NCBI GenBank assembly: GCA_015501595.1
Contig: JADNRX010000066.1
Location: 1 to 64,000 of the forward strand
Length of the DNA stretch: 64,000 bases
DNA from: Hymenopellis radicata
Taxonomy: Eukaryota > Basidiomycota > Agaricomycetes > Agaricales > Physalacriaceae
Direction: 5' to 3'
Shown here: in pieces, positions 25,101-37,485 of the stretch
Layout of the letters: every line of letters begins with the position of its first letter
How positions within the stretch are numbered: position 1 is the first letter of the stretch
Notes under the pieces: model-generated
What the model was told of the DNA's origin: nothing
The model's input: only the letters and a program-made list of their open reading frames with translations
Databases searched by the model: none
Translations under genes and position numbers: made by a program

Positions 25101-25653
25101 GATGTAGTCGCGGTGGATTTGAGCGAGACTTCCTTGGGGACCGCGATTGCCAACTCTCCGTCGTCACCTTCTTGAAAGGCCGTGTAGAGCTTCCTCTTCA
25201 ATTCTGGATGATAATGCGAGTTTTTAGCATCCTCGGGGGACGATCCGATGGTAATATTGGCTATCGGATCCGCGCAGACGAAATCTGCTTCATGGCCGGC
25301 CACGAGCACTGACTGAACGGCTGTAGGAGTGGGAGGTGAGCAGACCGCAGAAGCACGAGCCAAACACGCACTGCAATGCCTCGAATTGAGGTATATGGTC
25401 TTTAGCTCAGTGCTAGTTGGGATGATGCTGATTTCAGTGTATCCCTGTGGTCGAAATGGTAAGCGGCGTCGAGCAGGGCTGGTTGGGGGTTACTGCACCC
25501 AAAGTCTTCCCGAGAAATCAATTTCCAAGACGACCTTTTGGTGACTAGTAATCACCCAGACGACATGTCAGTACGGCTTGGCGCGGAAATGGGAGGAGAA
25601 TGGACGTATATGGAGAATCCTCTGCGGGAATGTTCGCGTTGACGACTGTCCAT
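19169..25653 (-). CDS. taf2: TFIID subunit TAF2 homologue with three C-terminal bromodomains
   Basis: Subunit of TFIID that contacts the core-promoter Initiator. N-terminal M1-aminopeptidase-like fold: [27 protein letters not shown], then [15 protein letters not shown], where the HExxH zinc site of active M1 enzymes is absent, as in TAF2. The family-specific [20 protein letters not shown] lies near 23070-23140, followed by a HEAT-like region. After a Pro/Lys-rich linker come three bromodomain-like modules, each with the acetyl-lysine Asn: [24 protein letters not shown] (about 20870-21200), [21 protein letters not shown] (about 19640-19960) and [21 protein letters not shown] (about 19240-19510). 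A six-residue repeat links the first two. Many introns. The start (ATG 25653) and first intron are uncertain. One frame break lies at a C7 run near 20425, between bromodomains 1 and 2. Convergent with FAB1. Confidence 0.88.
20484..20605 (-). repeat. 18-bp coding minisatellite in TAF2 (DAPKQK repeat)
   Basis: Six to seven tandem 18-bp units encode DAPKQK or variants (DAPRQR, DTPKQR, DIPKP). The central units are almost identical at nucleotide level, indicating recent expansion. It forms a basic, flexible linker between bromodomains 1 and 2. Confidence 0.9.
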
Positions 25654-25858
25654 GACACCGCTATTCCGCTATGAGCTGAGCACGGCAGCCAGATTGAATA
25701 ATTGTCTCGTCGGCGGCGGCGGCGAGTTGTTCGTAAATGAGTCAGATGGTCCGCCTAGCAGTCGGTGGTGGACGTGTGGGCGGAAGAGGCTGATGTATGA
25801 CTAAGCAGGCGCTCGATCATTTCCAGTCAACAAAGTAAATTTGTTGTTAAGTACCGTC
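25654..25858. promoter_or_regulatory. Divergent promoter, TAF2 and LTV1
   Basis: About 205 bp between the TAF2 start (if at 25653) and the LTV1 start. Contains a GC-rich ggcggcggcggcg run near 25712. No TATA box recognised. Confidence 0.4.
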
Positions 25859-27692
25859 ATGCCTCCAAAGTCTATCTTTCGCCAGCCAGGCGCAAAACAC
25901 TTTCAGCTTGTCCATCGATCTCAAAGGGATCCTCTTATCCACGACCCAGATGCCACCGCACACGTCCTCAAGCCCGTTGTACGAGACAATGAGAAAAAGG
26001 TTACTGGATCTGCATAAATAAGAATCGATTTATGCTCATCAAATAACTGCAGGGGAAAACACGCGCTGAGCTGGAGGCCATGCTTGACGTCGCAGAGGTA
26101 ACCCAGGAAACTACTGGCGAGGCCGCTCTGTATGGCATCTACTATGATGACACCGAATACGATTACATGCAACATCTGCGTCCTGTCGGTGTCCAGGAAG
26201 ACGGCGTGGACAGCATTCTCATCGAAGCCCCATCCACCTCCAAAAAATCAAAAAATCCCACCGTTGGTCTTCGCGATCTACCCAAAGGCACTCTCCCGTC
26301 TTCCTCAGAGCTTCCTAGAACCTATGAATCTCAGCAAGCCGTGCCCGACAGTATATCCGGCTTCCAGCCCGACATGGACCCTCATCTTCGTCAGGTGCTT
26401 GAAGCACTCGAGGACGACGCCTTTGTCGAAGATGATCTCGAAGATGATTTCTTTGGAGAGTTAGTCGGAGAGGGAGAAAGAGATAGCGACCAAGATATCG
26501 AATTTCCTTTTCACGAGGACGGGATCTTAGATGGTGTACCCCAATCTCACGCCCAAACCGCTGACGTCGAGGAGGCGAATTGGGAGGCGCGGTTCGCTCG
26601 TTTCAAGCAGACCACCCACGGGGAGTCAGCACCCAAAAGCGACTTTGGAGAGGACGAATCTGAAGGAGGTGACACCGTCTCCGGTCTCCCAAATATCTCC
26701 GTTATTGGTCGCAAGGGAAAGAAGAGACGGAAAGGTTCCAGTGAAGCCTCGGGTTACTCTATGAGCAGCTCCAGCATGTATCGAAATGAAGCATTGCAGA
26801 CCCTCGATGAACGCTTTGATCAGGTGCGACTCAATATGCTTCATTTTTCGAAGACACGTCCAGTACTAAATTACATGACGTCTACAGGTAATGCTCAAAC
26901 AATACCATGAGGATGATCAAGACGACCACGCCTCCGTCCCCGACGATTCCGATTCTGATGATGATGATGCTCCAGAGCTCATTACCACTCGCGACGACTT
27001 CGAATCCATGATGGATCAATTCCTCAACGACTACGAGATCCTCGGCCGAAAAATGAAACCCAAGCTTCAAGGCGATAGCGGAGCTGAGAAGCTCGAGACG
27101 CTGCGGAGGGCTATGGGTCAAGATCAGCGTGTTCGGGAATCTTACAGTGACGAGGACACACCCGAGGAAGACCTCTTCCCAGAACTCGAAGAGGATAAAA
27201 AGGACCGATGGGATTGCGAAACTATCCTTTGTAAGTCGTTCTACACTCATCGACATATATGTCCTTGATATTCCCTCTTAAGCTACCTACTCAAACCTAG
27301 AAAACCACCCTCGACTCATCCGCGAGCGCAATCCCAAACCGGTCCCCCAAATCATCCTGGATCCCAAAACAGGTTTGCCTTCCGTCGTAGCGGTACAGCC
27401 CCCCAAACGAGCCAAACCTGCCCAAGCGGTTATACCGGAAGAGCCACCAAGTAATTATATTCAGCTTCCCTCCGGTGACTCCCTGATGAACCACACCCCA
27501 GATCGCCATCAAGAGACCGTCGCACGACCTCGGAACGAATCTCCAGAATCTAAAAAGGCACGCAAGGCCGCAGTTAAGCTTGAACGTGCCACGCGGCGAG
27601 CTCAGAAGAAAGCGACAAAGGAAGAGTTCGGCAGCGAGTTCAAGGTTCAAGCCAAGATGCAGGACGGCCAAGTCGCCATGAGGAAACTTTGA
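25859..27692 (+). CDS. ltv1: 40S ribosome biogenesis factor LTV1
   Basis: Assembly factor bound to pre-40S particles and involved in small-subunit maturation. Four exons, 25859-25999, 26053-26823, 26888-27230 and 27283-27692, give 555 codons including TGA with no frame break. The conserved N-terminus is present (MPPKSIFRQPGAKHFQLVHR and DPLIHDPDA), followed by ALYGIYYDDTEYDYMQHLR, the acidic central region (DPHLRQVLEALEDDAFVEDD, DDFFGELV), DDFESMMDQFLNDYEILGRK, and a basic C-terminal helix (KKARKAAVKLERATRRAQK) ending in FKVQAKMQDGQVAMRKL. Somewhat longer than animal LTV1 because of low-complexity acidic inserts. Confidence 0.92.
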
Positions 27693-29472
27693 ACCTGTCG
27701 TTACGTGTTGGAACTTTATTCGAGACTACATCGTGGTCATAATAAGACACATAATTTTTACGACCCATCTCACGGCCATCAATAAGTATTATCCAGACGC
27801 TGTAACATACGCCCAAGGAGGCCTAGTGCAATCAACGGCCGTTTCAAAGACGCGAGATTCATGAATAAGACGGTGCACAGTTCAAAATCACACAAAGCCA
27901 GATATGGGAAAGTGTTTTTATCATACAGATTCGTAAACTACAGACATCGTAAACTACACGGTAAGTACATGTACAAGTTTACACAATGCAGTCTCATTGA
28001 CTCGTCAATGAACCAGAGTCAGTCGTCGTCAACGTGGAGGAGGAGGTGAGTAACATAAGGGGGTAGGTAGGAAGCGCTAGGGCATTGTGGAACAAGCCCA
28101 TCACCGTACACGACTAGGTATACAGGAAGACTTTGCGGAAACAGTCCCACAGATGCACTGTGTACAGCAAGAGGTGCGAAACGGGAACATAGAAGCATAT
28201 AAGAGGCGGTACGGGGAGCGATAGTGACTATCGATTCGAGGGTGAAAATCCAACGACGGCGCGAGAGCTGCTGCACACGCGCAAGGCGGCGCTGCATATC
28301 GGTTTCTTTCCAGAGACGGGCAGAGCTCGCTGCCACGCCTCGGTCTTCAACCGCCCATGAACCCCTCGACGTCAATCACCGACTAAGCAGGAGACGCACA
28401 AGGGAATCCACAAACAGGAAGAAAAAAACCGACTGGCTCTTGCACGCGTCGAACAGGAAAAGCGCGCTCGAGTATCAATCGACCAATCACTCGCTCACAT
28501 CCGTGTCGAACGTGAACTGGCACATCGATCGACCGCCATAAGCTATGCTTCCTTCGCACCACCGATCTTTTGTGTCAGACCAGCAGAAATGCGAGCTCGT
28601 CCAGAGCGAGCTTACAGGCGGGATCGGATGTCATTGGAGCCATACAAGTGCATGAAAAGACGGGGGAAGGGCGTCGGGGAACGGCGGTTAAAAGGGAAGG
28701 CGACACAATCCGTGGGGCTGACGAAACGGTGATCAGGCGTCTCACCAGGCGAAGTGGTCGACAATAATGCGGGAGCGTTGGGACAGGGAAAGAGACATAA
28801 ATCAAGAGATAAATATCGTGCGAGACGGGATCCATGTCGAGGGGAAGCGAGGCAAGGGGTCCATGCCCGTAGTGAGCGGACGCCGTGAGTGGATATGCAG
28901 ACGATCAAGGTAGAGGTTGGGCGGCAGAAAGAAGACGGAATTTGACGCCAGTGTATCGGCGGTGCGCGAGGCCCGGAACCACAATTAAGGGCCCGCCTAC
29001 GAGCGCACTGATGGAGTGAGATGTGTTGAGATGCAGAGCGGGACGAGTCGACGGAGAAAAAAACAAGAGAGTGCGGGAGGCCAGGCGAAGCACGCACCCT
29101 GCTCATCACACCGGAGTGGAGAGCAAGGATAAACACCTCAAGCGCTGCCTCGAGTCCTGCGTCGGTGTCGCTGTCCACAGCATCTGCCATCAACACAAAA
29201 GTCCATCGTCATCCAGTAATCCATCGCGTGCCAACATTCTAGCTCCGGGGTGTCGGAGCCACAGCGCAGCTGCGAGAGGATCCACATAGTCCAATCATCG
29301 GCGAGGAGGGCAGTCAACGCACGTCCTCGACATGGAGATTGAGGGGGAGATGGAGATGCGATGCGTATAAAATAAGAGATAATAGAGATAGTCCGTTCAT
29401 AATCAAAGCAGTGTCACCGAATTCGTCTGACAACTGACACTTTTTTGGGGGGGTTTGCGTAGGCGGAGTCGA
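27693..29472. other. Gene-poor interval of about 1.8 kb
   Basis: Lies between the 3' ends of LTV1 (plus) and the bHLH gene (minus), so it should hold two 3' UTRs. Short ORFs of 60-190 codons exist on both strands but show no domain, family similarity or splice-joined partner. It has a purine-rich plus strand over 28.2-29.1 kb and a t6g7 run near 29441-29453. An unannotated non-coding transcript cannot be excluded. Confidence 0.4.
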
Positions 29473-30495
29473 CTAGTACTCGCCCAAGTGCAGCGCGGGG
29501 TTGGCGAGTGCACGAGCAACCAGCGAGTCGTGCATGCGGCGCATCTTCGCGATCTCGGCGTTCATCGAGTCGACCAGGTTCTTATTCTGCCTGGCCTCGA
29601 TCTGAAGCTCCCTGATGTGCTCGGTAGCTAAAATAGTATCAATCAGCTTTGATTCCATCTAGATCAATTACGAGAGGCTTACCCTTGGCGAGAATGGCGA
29701 CCTTGCTGAGACGCACTTGTTGGGCAGGGAGGACTTCGCGGAGGAGGTCGTAGTGCTTGCGGAGCTCGTCCCGTCGCTTCTGCTCCGACTCGATGCGCTG
29801 CTGGCGAACGGACTCGCGGCGCCTATATAATCGAGGGCCGGTCAGATCATGAGTCAGTGATAAGGAATATGAATCGACGTACGTCTCGACGGGGCCACCC
29901 GAGGTGTTTGAGCCATGGTACTCCTCGTCCTCGTCGTACTCGTCAGACTCATCGCTGTTCCTCCTCCTCCTGGCCCGCTGAGCACGGCGAGAGGTGGTCG
30001 AGTTGCGCCTTGCGGTGGCGGGCACAGGGTCGTAGCGGACCGATCTTGGCACGGTCGCAGAGTAAGGAATGGAAGGAGGGGATCCAGCGGAGCCGTTGGA
30101 GTTGCGACTGCGTCTGCCCGACGAGCGCTCGCCGTCGCTAAGGTTCGACACCATCGCACGGGGAGAGATGCTCAGCTCGTTCTCGGGCATGTAGGGCTGG
30201 GGCTCGGTGTTGCTGAAAGGCGACGCAGTGTACATGTAGTTGTCCATCTGACCAGAGGCCATGATGTCGAACTCAGACGAGCCTAGAGAGATTGGATGTT
30301 AGATCGAGCAGGGGGAGTAGAAAGGTTTAACTGACTATTTATGGCACCGTTGAAGGTGGGTGACGGCGAAGGGGGATACGTGAGGTACTCCATGCCGTCG
30401 ATGGTCGAGGACATCGGCATGAAGGGGCTGTCCGTGACAGAGGTCTGGTCGGCGCCGAAAGACGTAGAGCGTGCAAGCATGGGCTCGAAAGACAT
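29473..30495 (-). CDS. bHLH transcription factor 1
   Basis: Nuclear DNA-binding protein in four exons from the ATG at 30495 (MSFEPMLARSTSFGADQTS) to TAG at 29473; the internal introns carry clear gtcagt/gtacgt/gtaagc donors. After a Ser/Pro-rich region and a basic/acidic patch (RRAQRARRRRNSDESDEYDE) comes the bHLH: basic region SVRQQRIESEQKRRDELR, helix 1 HYDLLREVLP, loop, helix 2 LSKVAILAKATEHIREL, and a short leucine-bearing coiled-coil tail. In the basic region Glu9 and Arg12/Arg13 are present; position 5, usually His or Lys, is Arg. This fits E-box binding (inference). Paralogous to the gene at 37.5-38.6 kb. Earlier in-frame codons to 30645 are open but the chosen ATG starts the conserved Ser/Pro region. 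Confidence 0.85.
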
Positions 30496-31873
30496 GATGA
30501 AAAAGTGTCTAGTTGGGGAAATAAAGACGAATAAAGAATATAACAACTGTGGCGCAAGGTTAGAGGCGGGTACGGAAGCAAAGGACGATGACAGCGAGCG
30601 CACAATTAGTGGGCAACAACGGTGATCAGATGTTGCTGGCAACACTACAGAGAAAATGTAGCGGGGAGGGGAGGGGCGGAGAACGTTGGCTGAGGAGAAG
30701 AGGGAGGAAAGAGATGGAGGGTGATTTACTTCCGTTGGCTACTATAAATACTGGCGCCCTGGCATCTACCGCGCCCCTGGCTTCTCTTTTTGGGAAACAA
30801 GCGAAACGTGTTCAATTATTTATTTATTTACCCCGCAATATATTAGTTTTTTTACTTATCTCACAGATGCCCGTCAGGTTCGGCTGTCTTCTATCCGAAC
30901 CAGCTTGCCCTCTGACCAGCCCGGCGTCACTGGCCCGGGGCTTATGAGCGTAGGATGCCATCTTTCTCCTTCCTAGACCCGTCCTGGGGCTCACAATTAC
31001 AGTCTCAACACCGCTCTTCGGTGAAAGACATGGGGTGGAATCCGCACTTGTTGTAGCCGTTACTCCAAGTATGCCTGATGCCTTTCGCCACTGATCCGAC
31101 ATCGATTTGCCTCCGTCAAATCAATTGCAAGATCCGGCTCCCCGACCCTATACACTCCGTCCTTTCCCCTTGTCGAGTTTTATAGCCCGGAGCCTGCGTT
31201 TCGCTGTCGAGATTTGGTTTCCGAAATGCTTGTCACATTGACAACCGGCACTGTCTGGTGCTTGTCATTGATGAACCAGGCAGTCTATCGCCCAGACTTT
31301 CTCATTCGAACCTGCAACACCGTTCATTTCACAAGAATGAGCCGTATCAAATTCGCCTTCTCCTTCGGGTTCAGTTCGTTCATTGTTTCGAAATAGTGTT
31401 TAGCTTATGTCGAGTCTCTCTAACATTCACTGCGTTCCGCTGAGGAGAACGCTGCAAGTGCTTGGTGAGCGCTGAGCATTAAGGACTACAAAGCTGAAAC
31501 TGATAGCGATATACTCATCAATCCATATGGGTGCTCGAACCAGTCGCTATTGAGATCACTATGAAGTAAACTACTGTCAACGACACTTGTAGAGCAATGA
31601 GAAGGTAGACAGCGGATGGTAGGGTCGTAAGTGTGAACGGCTATGCCGTCGTCGTAATGCATTAGGATATCGTAAGCTTCGTGAGTATAGATACTAGACG
31701 TTAATGATATAGATGATGTCCAAGACCAAAAAGTAGAAAAGACGGCGAACGAGGACACACAGACCAGACGAAGGAGATATTTGGGAACTGCCACGCCTAT
31801 GCGCTGAGGTAATCTGAGGGCGACATCAGTTCCTAGTGACACACACAGCAACTTGCAAATACATGACTGAATA
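30496..31873. other. Intergenic gap upstream of bHLH 1
   Basis: About 1.4 kb holding the promoter of bHLH 1 and the 3' flank of the membrane-protein gene. A purine-rich tract (about 30650-30730) and an AT-rich tttatttattta run near 30820 stand out. The minus ORF at 31486-31893 is hydrophobic in parts but reads through the end of the next gene in a different frame and is not supported. Confidence 0.35.
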
Positions 31874-32945
31874 CTAACTTGTACTTGGCACAATGGAGTA
31901 GTGCTCGAGTCGTTTCGAGAAGCGCCAGTTCAAAAAATACATGTATATCTAGGATCGCTTTCAGTTCTCACATCTCGATATCATATAGATCTTGAAGAGC
32001 CTACCTGGCATCCGAGATCGATGAGCAGTGCAAAAATGAACACGGTGGTGATACTTGATGCACCAGCGGCGCAAAAGCTTGAAGGGAACGACGCGGTGGT
32101 ATTGTAGCCACTTGCGACGGACTCTGACCAGAGCTGGCCACCATTGTTGCACTCCCATGTAATCTTGTCTTTTCTACAGACGGAAATAAATATTAGTAAC
32201 AGGTCATGCGAGCACGAGAAAAATACAAAAAGGTTGGAGCGGGAATCCAGCAGGATGGAGGAAGGTGGAGCGTTAGGAAACTCAGACGTACCCGCGGTTA
32301 AGTTGTACGATCATCAGGATAGCCCGTATCGCAGCTATGACGATGATGAACGGCCAGAGGAATTTACAAACCTTCGTCCAAGTGTATGAACGCTAAACAG
32401 AAGGATGGAGATTAATGAGGAGCTCAAAAGCGGCGCCGAAGATTCTCCCGTACATTGGACAGCGCGAACATATTGATGACTGCAACAGCGGCCACACCCA
32501 AGCCGATACCACCGTAGATAAACCTGAACGCGGGTCAACGAACGTAAAAAAAAACAAGAGTCCCAAGAAAAGAGATTCACCATTCCGGATATGTGAAGAA
32601 GAGATATTGACCATCAATCAAAAGAAAGACACCTCCTGCGATGCTATACGCCTAGATGTGGGGAAAGGATCGTTGGAAGCTTTTCCGGTAAAGCGGACGA
32701 TTATGCACTAACGGCAATAAGGACAGCCCAAGCAATGGCACCACCCCTCTGAAGAAGTATGAGCCAATCAAGTACAGCATGGGCAGACGAGCACTCTCAC
32801 CAAAGGAAGAACAAGGAGACAATTGTCGCACCTAAGAAGAGAATAATACGCATTAGTAACTAGAAAATTTAGCAAAATAGATGGGGGTATCTATGCATAC
32901 CACATTGCTGCGGGATAAATGTTTCAAAGGAGCGAGGGCGGGGTT
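31874..32945 (-). CDS. Predicted multi-span membrane protein, about eight short exons, 5' end unresolved
   Basis: Not visible as one ORF, but joining exons at GT..AG sites gives a continuous frame to a TAG at 31874-31876. Segments in order: FETFIPQQCGATIVSLFFLW, GGAIAWAVLIAAYSIAGGVF, LLIDGQYLFFTYPEW, FIYGGIGLGVAAVAVINMFA, a cytosolic-looking YTWTKVCKFLWP, FIIVIAAIRAILMIVQL, the extracellular-type NRGKDKITWECNNGGQLW with Cys residues, SSITTVFIFALLIDLGCQ and NWRFSKRLEHY. That is about four to five hydrophobic spans, with a Cys-containing loop between the last two. I recognise the WECxNGGQLW loop as recurring in uncharacterised basidiomycete membrane proteins but know no function. No in-frame ATG was placed; at least one upstream exon is missing from this model. 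The long run of consistent splices argues that the gene is real. Confidence 0.65.
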
Positions 32946-35900
32946 GCGCACGTAAAAGGAAGAACAAGGTCAATAGGTCGTTTATCCTGGTATCTGGGTA
33001 TCGCCAAGTCGTGAAGGGGAGCTCGCTGCTCGTCTAGGAGTCGGTCGTAATTGGCAGGCAAGGGCGCAGTCACACATGTCGTCACGATTCGCGGTGCGCG
33101 CGGGCGTGGGAACAAAAAACAAATGTGCTCCGAGTCACAGGCACGTTCGTCCCGAAGCTATTCGACGCTTTTGGACTCGTTTGGGCAACTACCGCTTATT
33201 CGTACTGCCGTCTTGGTTCGCTTTGCTCAGAGTCGTGGGGACGCGGTCTCACGTACGGTATCGCTGTTCTTCTGCCGGGGCCATCTGGGTTCCTTCAACA
33301 CAGTATTGCCTTTGGAACGTGTCGCTAACTCTGCGGATTCTGTGATATTATACCACTCTTCCTCGGACTTTACTGGCTCTTCGTGATCTCCAGCTTCTCC
33401 GAGCCACCCCCAACGCAGGGCACTGGGAGGACGGTGCGGTTTTACGGGCGCTTTGACCAAGAATGGCATCCTCTTCCATCCTTTCACCTCAACGGCATAT
33501 GGGCCTGCTGTTCATATGTTCACTCTTCTTTCCCAACGGAGCTTCCAAACTCCAGAGCCTCCTTCTCGTGACAGATCTCGCGATCGCTTTGCGAGTGGGC
33601 AAATCCTCTGTACATCAGCTTAGTTCGAGGTGCTGCTGTAGCGTTGTCACCCTCGTAATGACACAATGCCTTCGCTTCAGATTTACAACTGTTCCAACGG
33701 AGAGGGAAAGGGATTCCCCATCTGATCTCGTCTGGGGCTTTCCCGGGGATTCAGATGGCTCAGATGTGGTTCAGATTGTCCTATGTTCTAAATGGGATAG
33801 TGCTTCCCGACTGAATGGGTACTCGGCGTTGGTCTTATTCTCTAATGACGCATGCTCTTCCTGACCCTCCGCTCACTCGTATCAATTCGCGCATACATAC
33901 ACATCCCCGATCATTGAACTGCCAAACGTAGCCTCGTTCTACTGGGGCTCCTGGGGACCTCCAACTTTCCTTCTTCCCAACCTGGCTCCGATATTCGCGA
34001 GGCGTAATCCCCCACGGGAGCTTAAAGCTCTCGTCAAGGGTCGTGCCATAATCTCATATCTCTGCGCTATCTGCAAATGGTCCTATATTCCTTAACTAGG
34101 CGGGTCCGGGTTCCCAATATATAGAATTGGAATTGTTCGCCGTTCAGTCTTATGCGACGTTGGGAATGAAGTCACCCGCCTTCCGGTTCGCTTGCACTGC
34201 TGCTGTCATATCTTTGATCGCCCTGCATCGGACCTTGTCCACAATTGCGCCACTCATGCGTTATGTAGCATTTGGGGGAGCATGACCAAATATCCTCTGC
34301 CGATCTAGAACGCGAGTCCTGATAGAGGTCAAAATTAATGTCGGCATCCTCTCATAACGCTCGCCTTTCCCCAGGACTTCTAGCAGACGGAAGCCGCTCG
34401 TGACAGTTCGTGAGATATTTCTGTATCCTAACAGTTCCAAAAATGTATTGTGCTTCTCCGGCGCCTGGAATTGTAAGAAGAAATGACCGACTGGAACTTT
34501 GCAATGCCGTGGTAGCAGTCAATCAGTTCACGGGGCCCCAGAAAACCACCGACTCAGCTGAACGGACGGTAATTGGACCGGGGAGCTAAGACCAGCAGGG
34601 TAAGGACGGATTGTGTCACAACCAGATAGCCGGCAAGAAGGATGCGTCGGTACCAGCCGCCTAGGCGAGCCGCTGGATGAAACCCTCTGTTTGAAGTTAT
34701 CACCAAGAACGAAACGGTCCATCTGATTGAAACAGCACTTACACTGCAGCAGCACGGACAATGTACTTATTCTAGGGACTCGGACTCCATCGAGAAAAGC
34801 GCCGCTGCTTTTCAAGTTCAAGGAACCTGTCTACAAATTCAGTTTCACGCGGCGTTCCATATATCAGTACTCATCGATTGCATGCTCTTCACAAGAAAAC
34901 GCGCAATAACAAGACAGTCGAATCGATGGGAGGTGCCCGCCGCAGAACTCTCTGTCTCGCCCCAATGCGAAACTGCTCCGCAGATTCTTGAGCTTCATAG
35001 ACCCACAGATAGAGAAGATCCGTGTCCGATGTCGCGTATAAGTCTATGTAGACGAAACAAGATTTGTACCCACTGTGCTACGGGTGAATACGTGGAGTCC
35101 GTGCGTATGAGTTCTAGCCTCGGCAATGCTACACCGAAGCGGAAGGCGAGACGGTCGAGTAGGTAGACAGGCGGAGCATAATTGGAGTCCCGTAAGGACT
35201 GCGCTTCGTAAGACCCGGCTTGAGCTCTGGGAGAAACGGATCTGAGGCTCTTGACTCAGGTTTTTGGAAACACGCACCAAGGGATTCCCAGGAATAGGGG
35301 AAGAAGAGCCACAGTGATGCTATAAGAAGCAGAAAATCTTCTGCGCCACAGTTTAGTTCCGCTCATTTCGCGACTAGTTCATCGAGAGAAGCTCGTTGAC
35401 TCACAACGCAATGCATTGGGGTATCGGTTAGAAGCGAGTATACTCTTGATCCTAGCCATCTTGGAAAATTCCACAGCAGAATTTCAGAGGAACAAGCCAG
35501 AGCTTGGCGGATAGCCAGAGTCCGTGCCACGGCGACCATGGCGGTAACGGCTATTGTCTCCTCTAGGGAAGCATACAGCGCGAAAGCAGAACAATAACCA
35601 GCAGGAAAAGCCTCAGCATGTATAATAGCCGCATTAAACTTTGTTCCGTGGCGAAGGGCTGCAGTGAACAAGCAGCACCAGATTGAGAACAATAGTAAAC
35701 CTGTTACTGAAGGAACGCATCGCTGGAAATGGTAAGCGGTCGGAGTCGGAGGGCGCAGGCAGCGGCGACATATCCGCGCCGTCCGCTCGTGATTTCAACA
35801 TTGTGCATCATGGTGCAGGTCGAACCTTGCCTTGAGGTGGTATCCCCCAAAAAGGGAAAGATCGGGTCGCCTATTTAAGGTTTCGTCAGGGTTTTTTCGT

Positions 35901-37485
35901 GGGACTGAGAAAACACTGTTCCGGAGGGCGATCACCCATCTCCGAATCTGATTACAGGCAGTCGCACGCGCGCGACACAATGAATGGTTCTAATGAGGAA
36001 CAACAATCGCGAGCTGAGCTCGGAAGTTTCTTCGCGGGTTCTCTGAATCACAGACGCACGCACATTGTGAAATCCGGTGTCTGTGGCCTCCTTTCATCTG
36101 CACAGATCATCCCGAGAAATACGCGCTACGTGCTGCCAGATATTCTAAACTCAAACTCCTCATACACGCGAATGTTGTGGAGAGTTAAGAAGTGTCACCC
36201 TGAAACTCATCGAGCAATGTCGCTGAGTCCAAGCCAAAACTGATGGGCGCGATACTCTCCGTTGTGCGGACACGACTTGAAAACGTGCAGGCAGGTCTTG
36301 TCAAGGCCCACATGAAATCATCGGAGATCCTCTCTGTCGGACGTGCAACGTCACGAAAGATCATGCTAGTCTGGGATTTCGAAGTTAATCACCACTCTAC
36401 ATGGCGTAGATAATGACTCTGATTGTATCATTACAACCAGTTAGATGAACGCGGGAAGGCTCCCACAACCCCATAAATGCGAAAGCCTGAGAGACACACG
36501 CCAGTTTGAGTGTCGTGTGTACAGCGTCGTTACAGTGTATAGATGACCTCGTACAAAAATGAAGAACCTCATTAACGCGCGTACAGTAAAATTGCTCATC
36601 TTCGATAAAGTGTCCATAACGCGGTGATATGCAGGTAGGCGATAAGACCAAGTCGTGAATCGATTCAGCAGTCCGTCAAGTACCCCAACCAATCCAGACT
36701 CCATGACGCGCTCCAGCTCCCGCCGCCGCCGCGTATCAACCAATGACACGTCCTTCGATACCGTCAAGCGAAGGAGAAACGCGCGCGGCGGGAGGTCGTC
36801 GAATCCAGCTGATCATCATTGGCCCTCGACACAAAATCTGCCTCCGTCGTCCCGAAAAAGAGTCTAGATCCATTTCCTACAAATCAAATCCCGCGTCCCA
36901 GCACATCAAAGTGAGTCAATTCGAACATTCGTCAAGAATCATGGCAGAGCGTATAGATATTCATCCCCCTACGGAAGAATACTTTTTGGTGGCGTAGAAT
37001 AGGTCGTGATATATGGGGTGGCAAATGGGAAGAGTGAGGTCGGCCCAGGGGGAAGACGCGTGTGCGGCCAAATGCGCGGTAGCAAGGGAAAGACTGGAAA
37101 CATGCGATAGCATTCGATCATCGATCAACGAGATGGGCGGTGCGATTGTAAATCAAACACGTTGCAACCTCGGTCGGAAAAAGAACACCACGCTGCAACA
37201 TCAAGAGGCAGGAGAGTGTTGTCCGGAGTCTCTTATTACGAGTGGTGGCCGTAGGACGGGAGAACAAGGCACTGCCGTTCCCATCGCGCGCCCATAAGTC
37301 TTTTTGTGGTGTCTTTTGTACTTTCTTTCGCAATTAATACACGCGTATGATTTCCTGTTAATGAGGCTGGAGAAAGAAGGGATGAAATGAAAACAGTGTA
37401 TGAAATGCCCGTGTGATGAAAATAGTTGAGGAAAAGGGAAGATGTGGTCGTGGTGAAGAAAAAAAAAAGACGAGACGAGAGATGG
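32946..37485. other. Gene-poor region of about 4.5 kb
   Basis: Many short ORFs on both strands, none with a recognisable domain and none extended by plausible splicing. The minus ORF at 35363-35692 is hydrophobic and Ala-rich but matches nothing I know. The part near the membrane-protein gene should include its 5' exon and promoter. No transposase, reverse transcriptase or terminal repeats were recognised. Confidence 0.4.

Noticed and set aside
28612..29196. 194-codon minus ORF as a gene
   Set aside because: Low-complexity Ser/Arg/Pro composition, no domain, overlapped by equally long ORFs in other frames of a compositionally biased block.
33463..33864. Plus-strand ORF of 133 codons
   Set aside because: No similarity, no splice partner, and random-looking composition in a gene-poor region.
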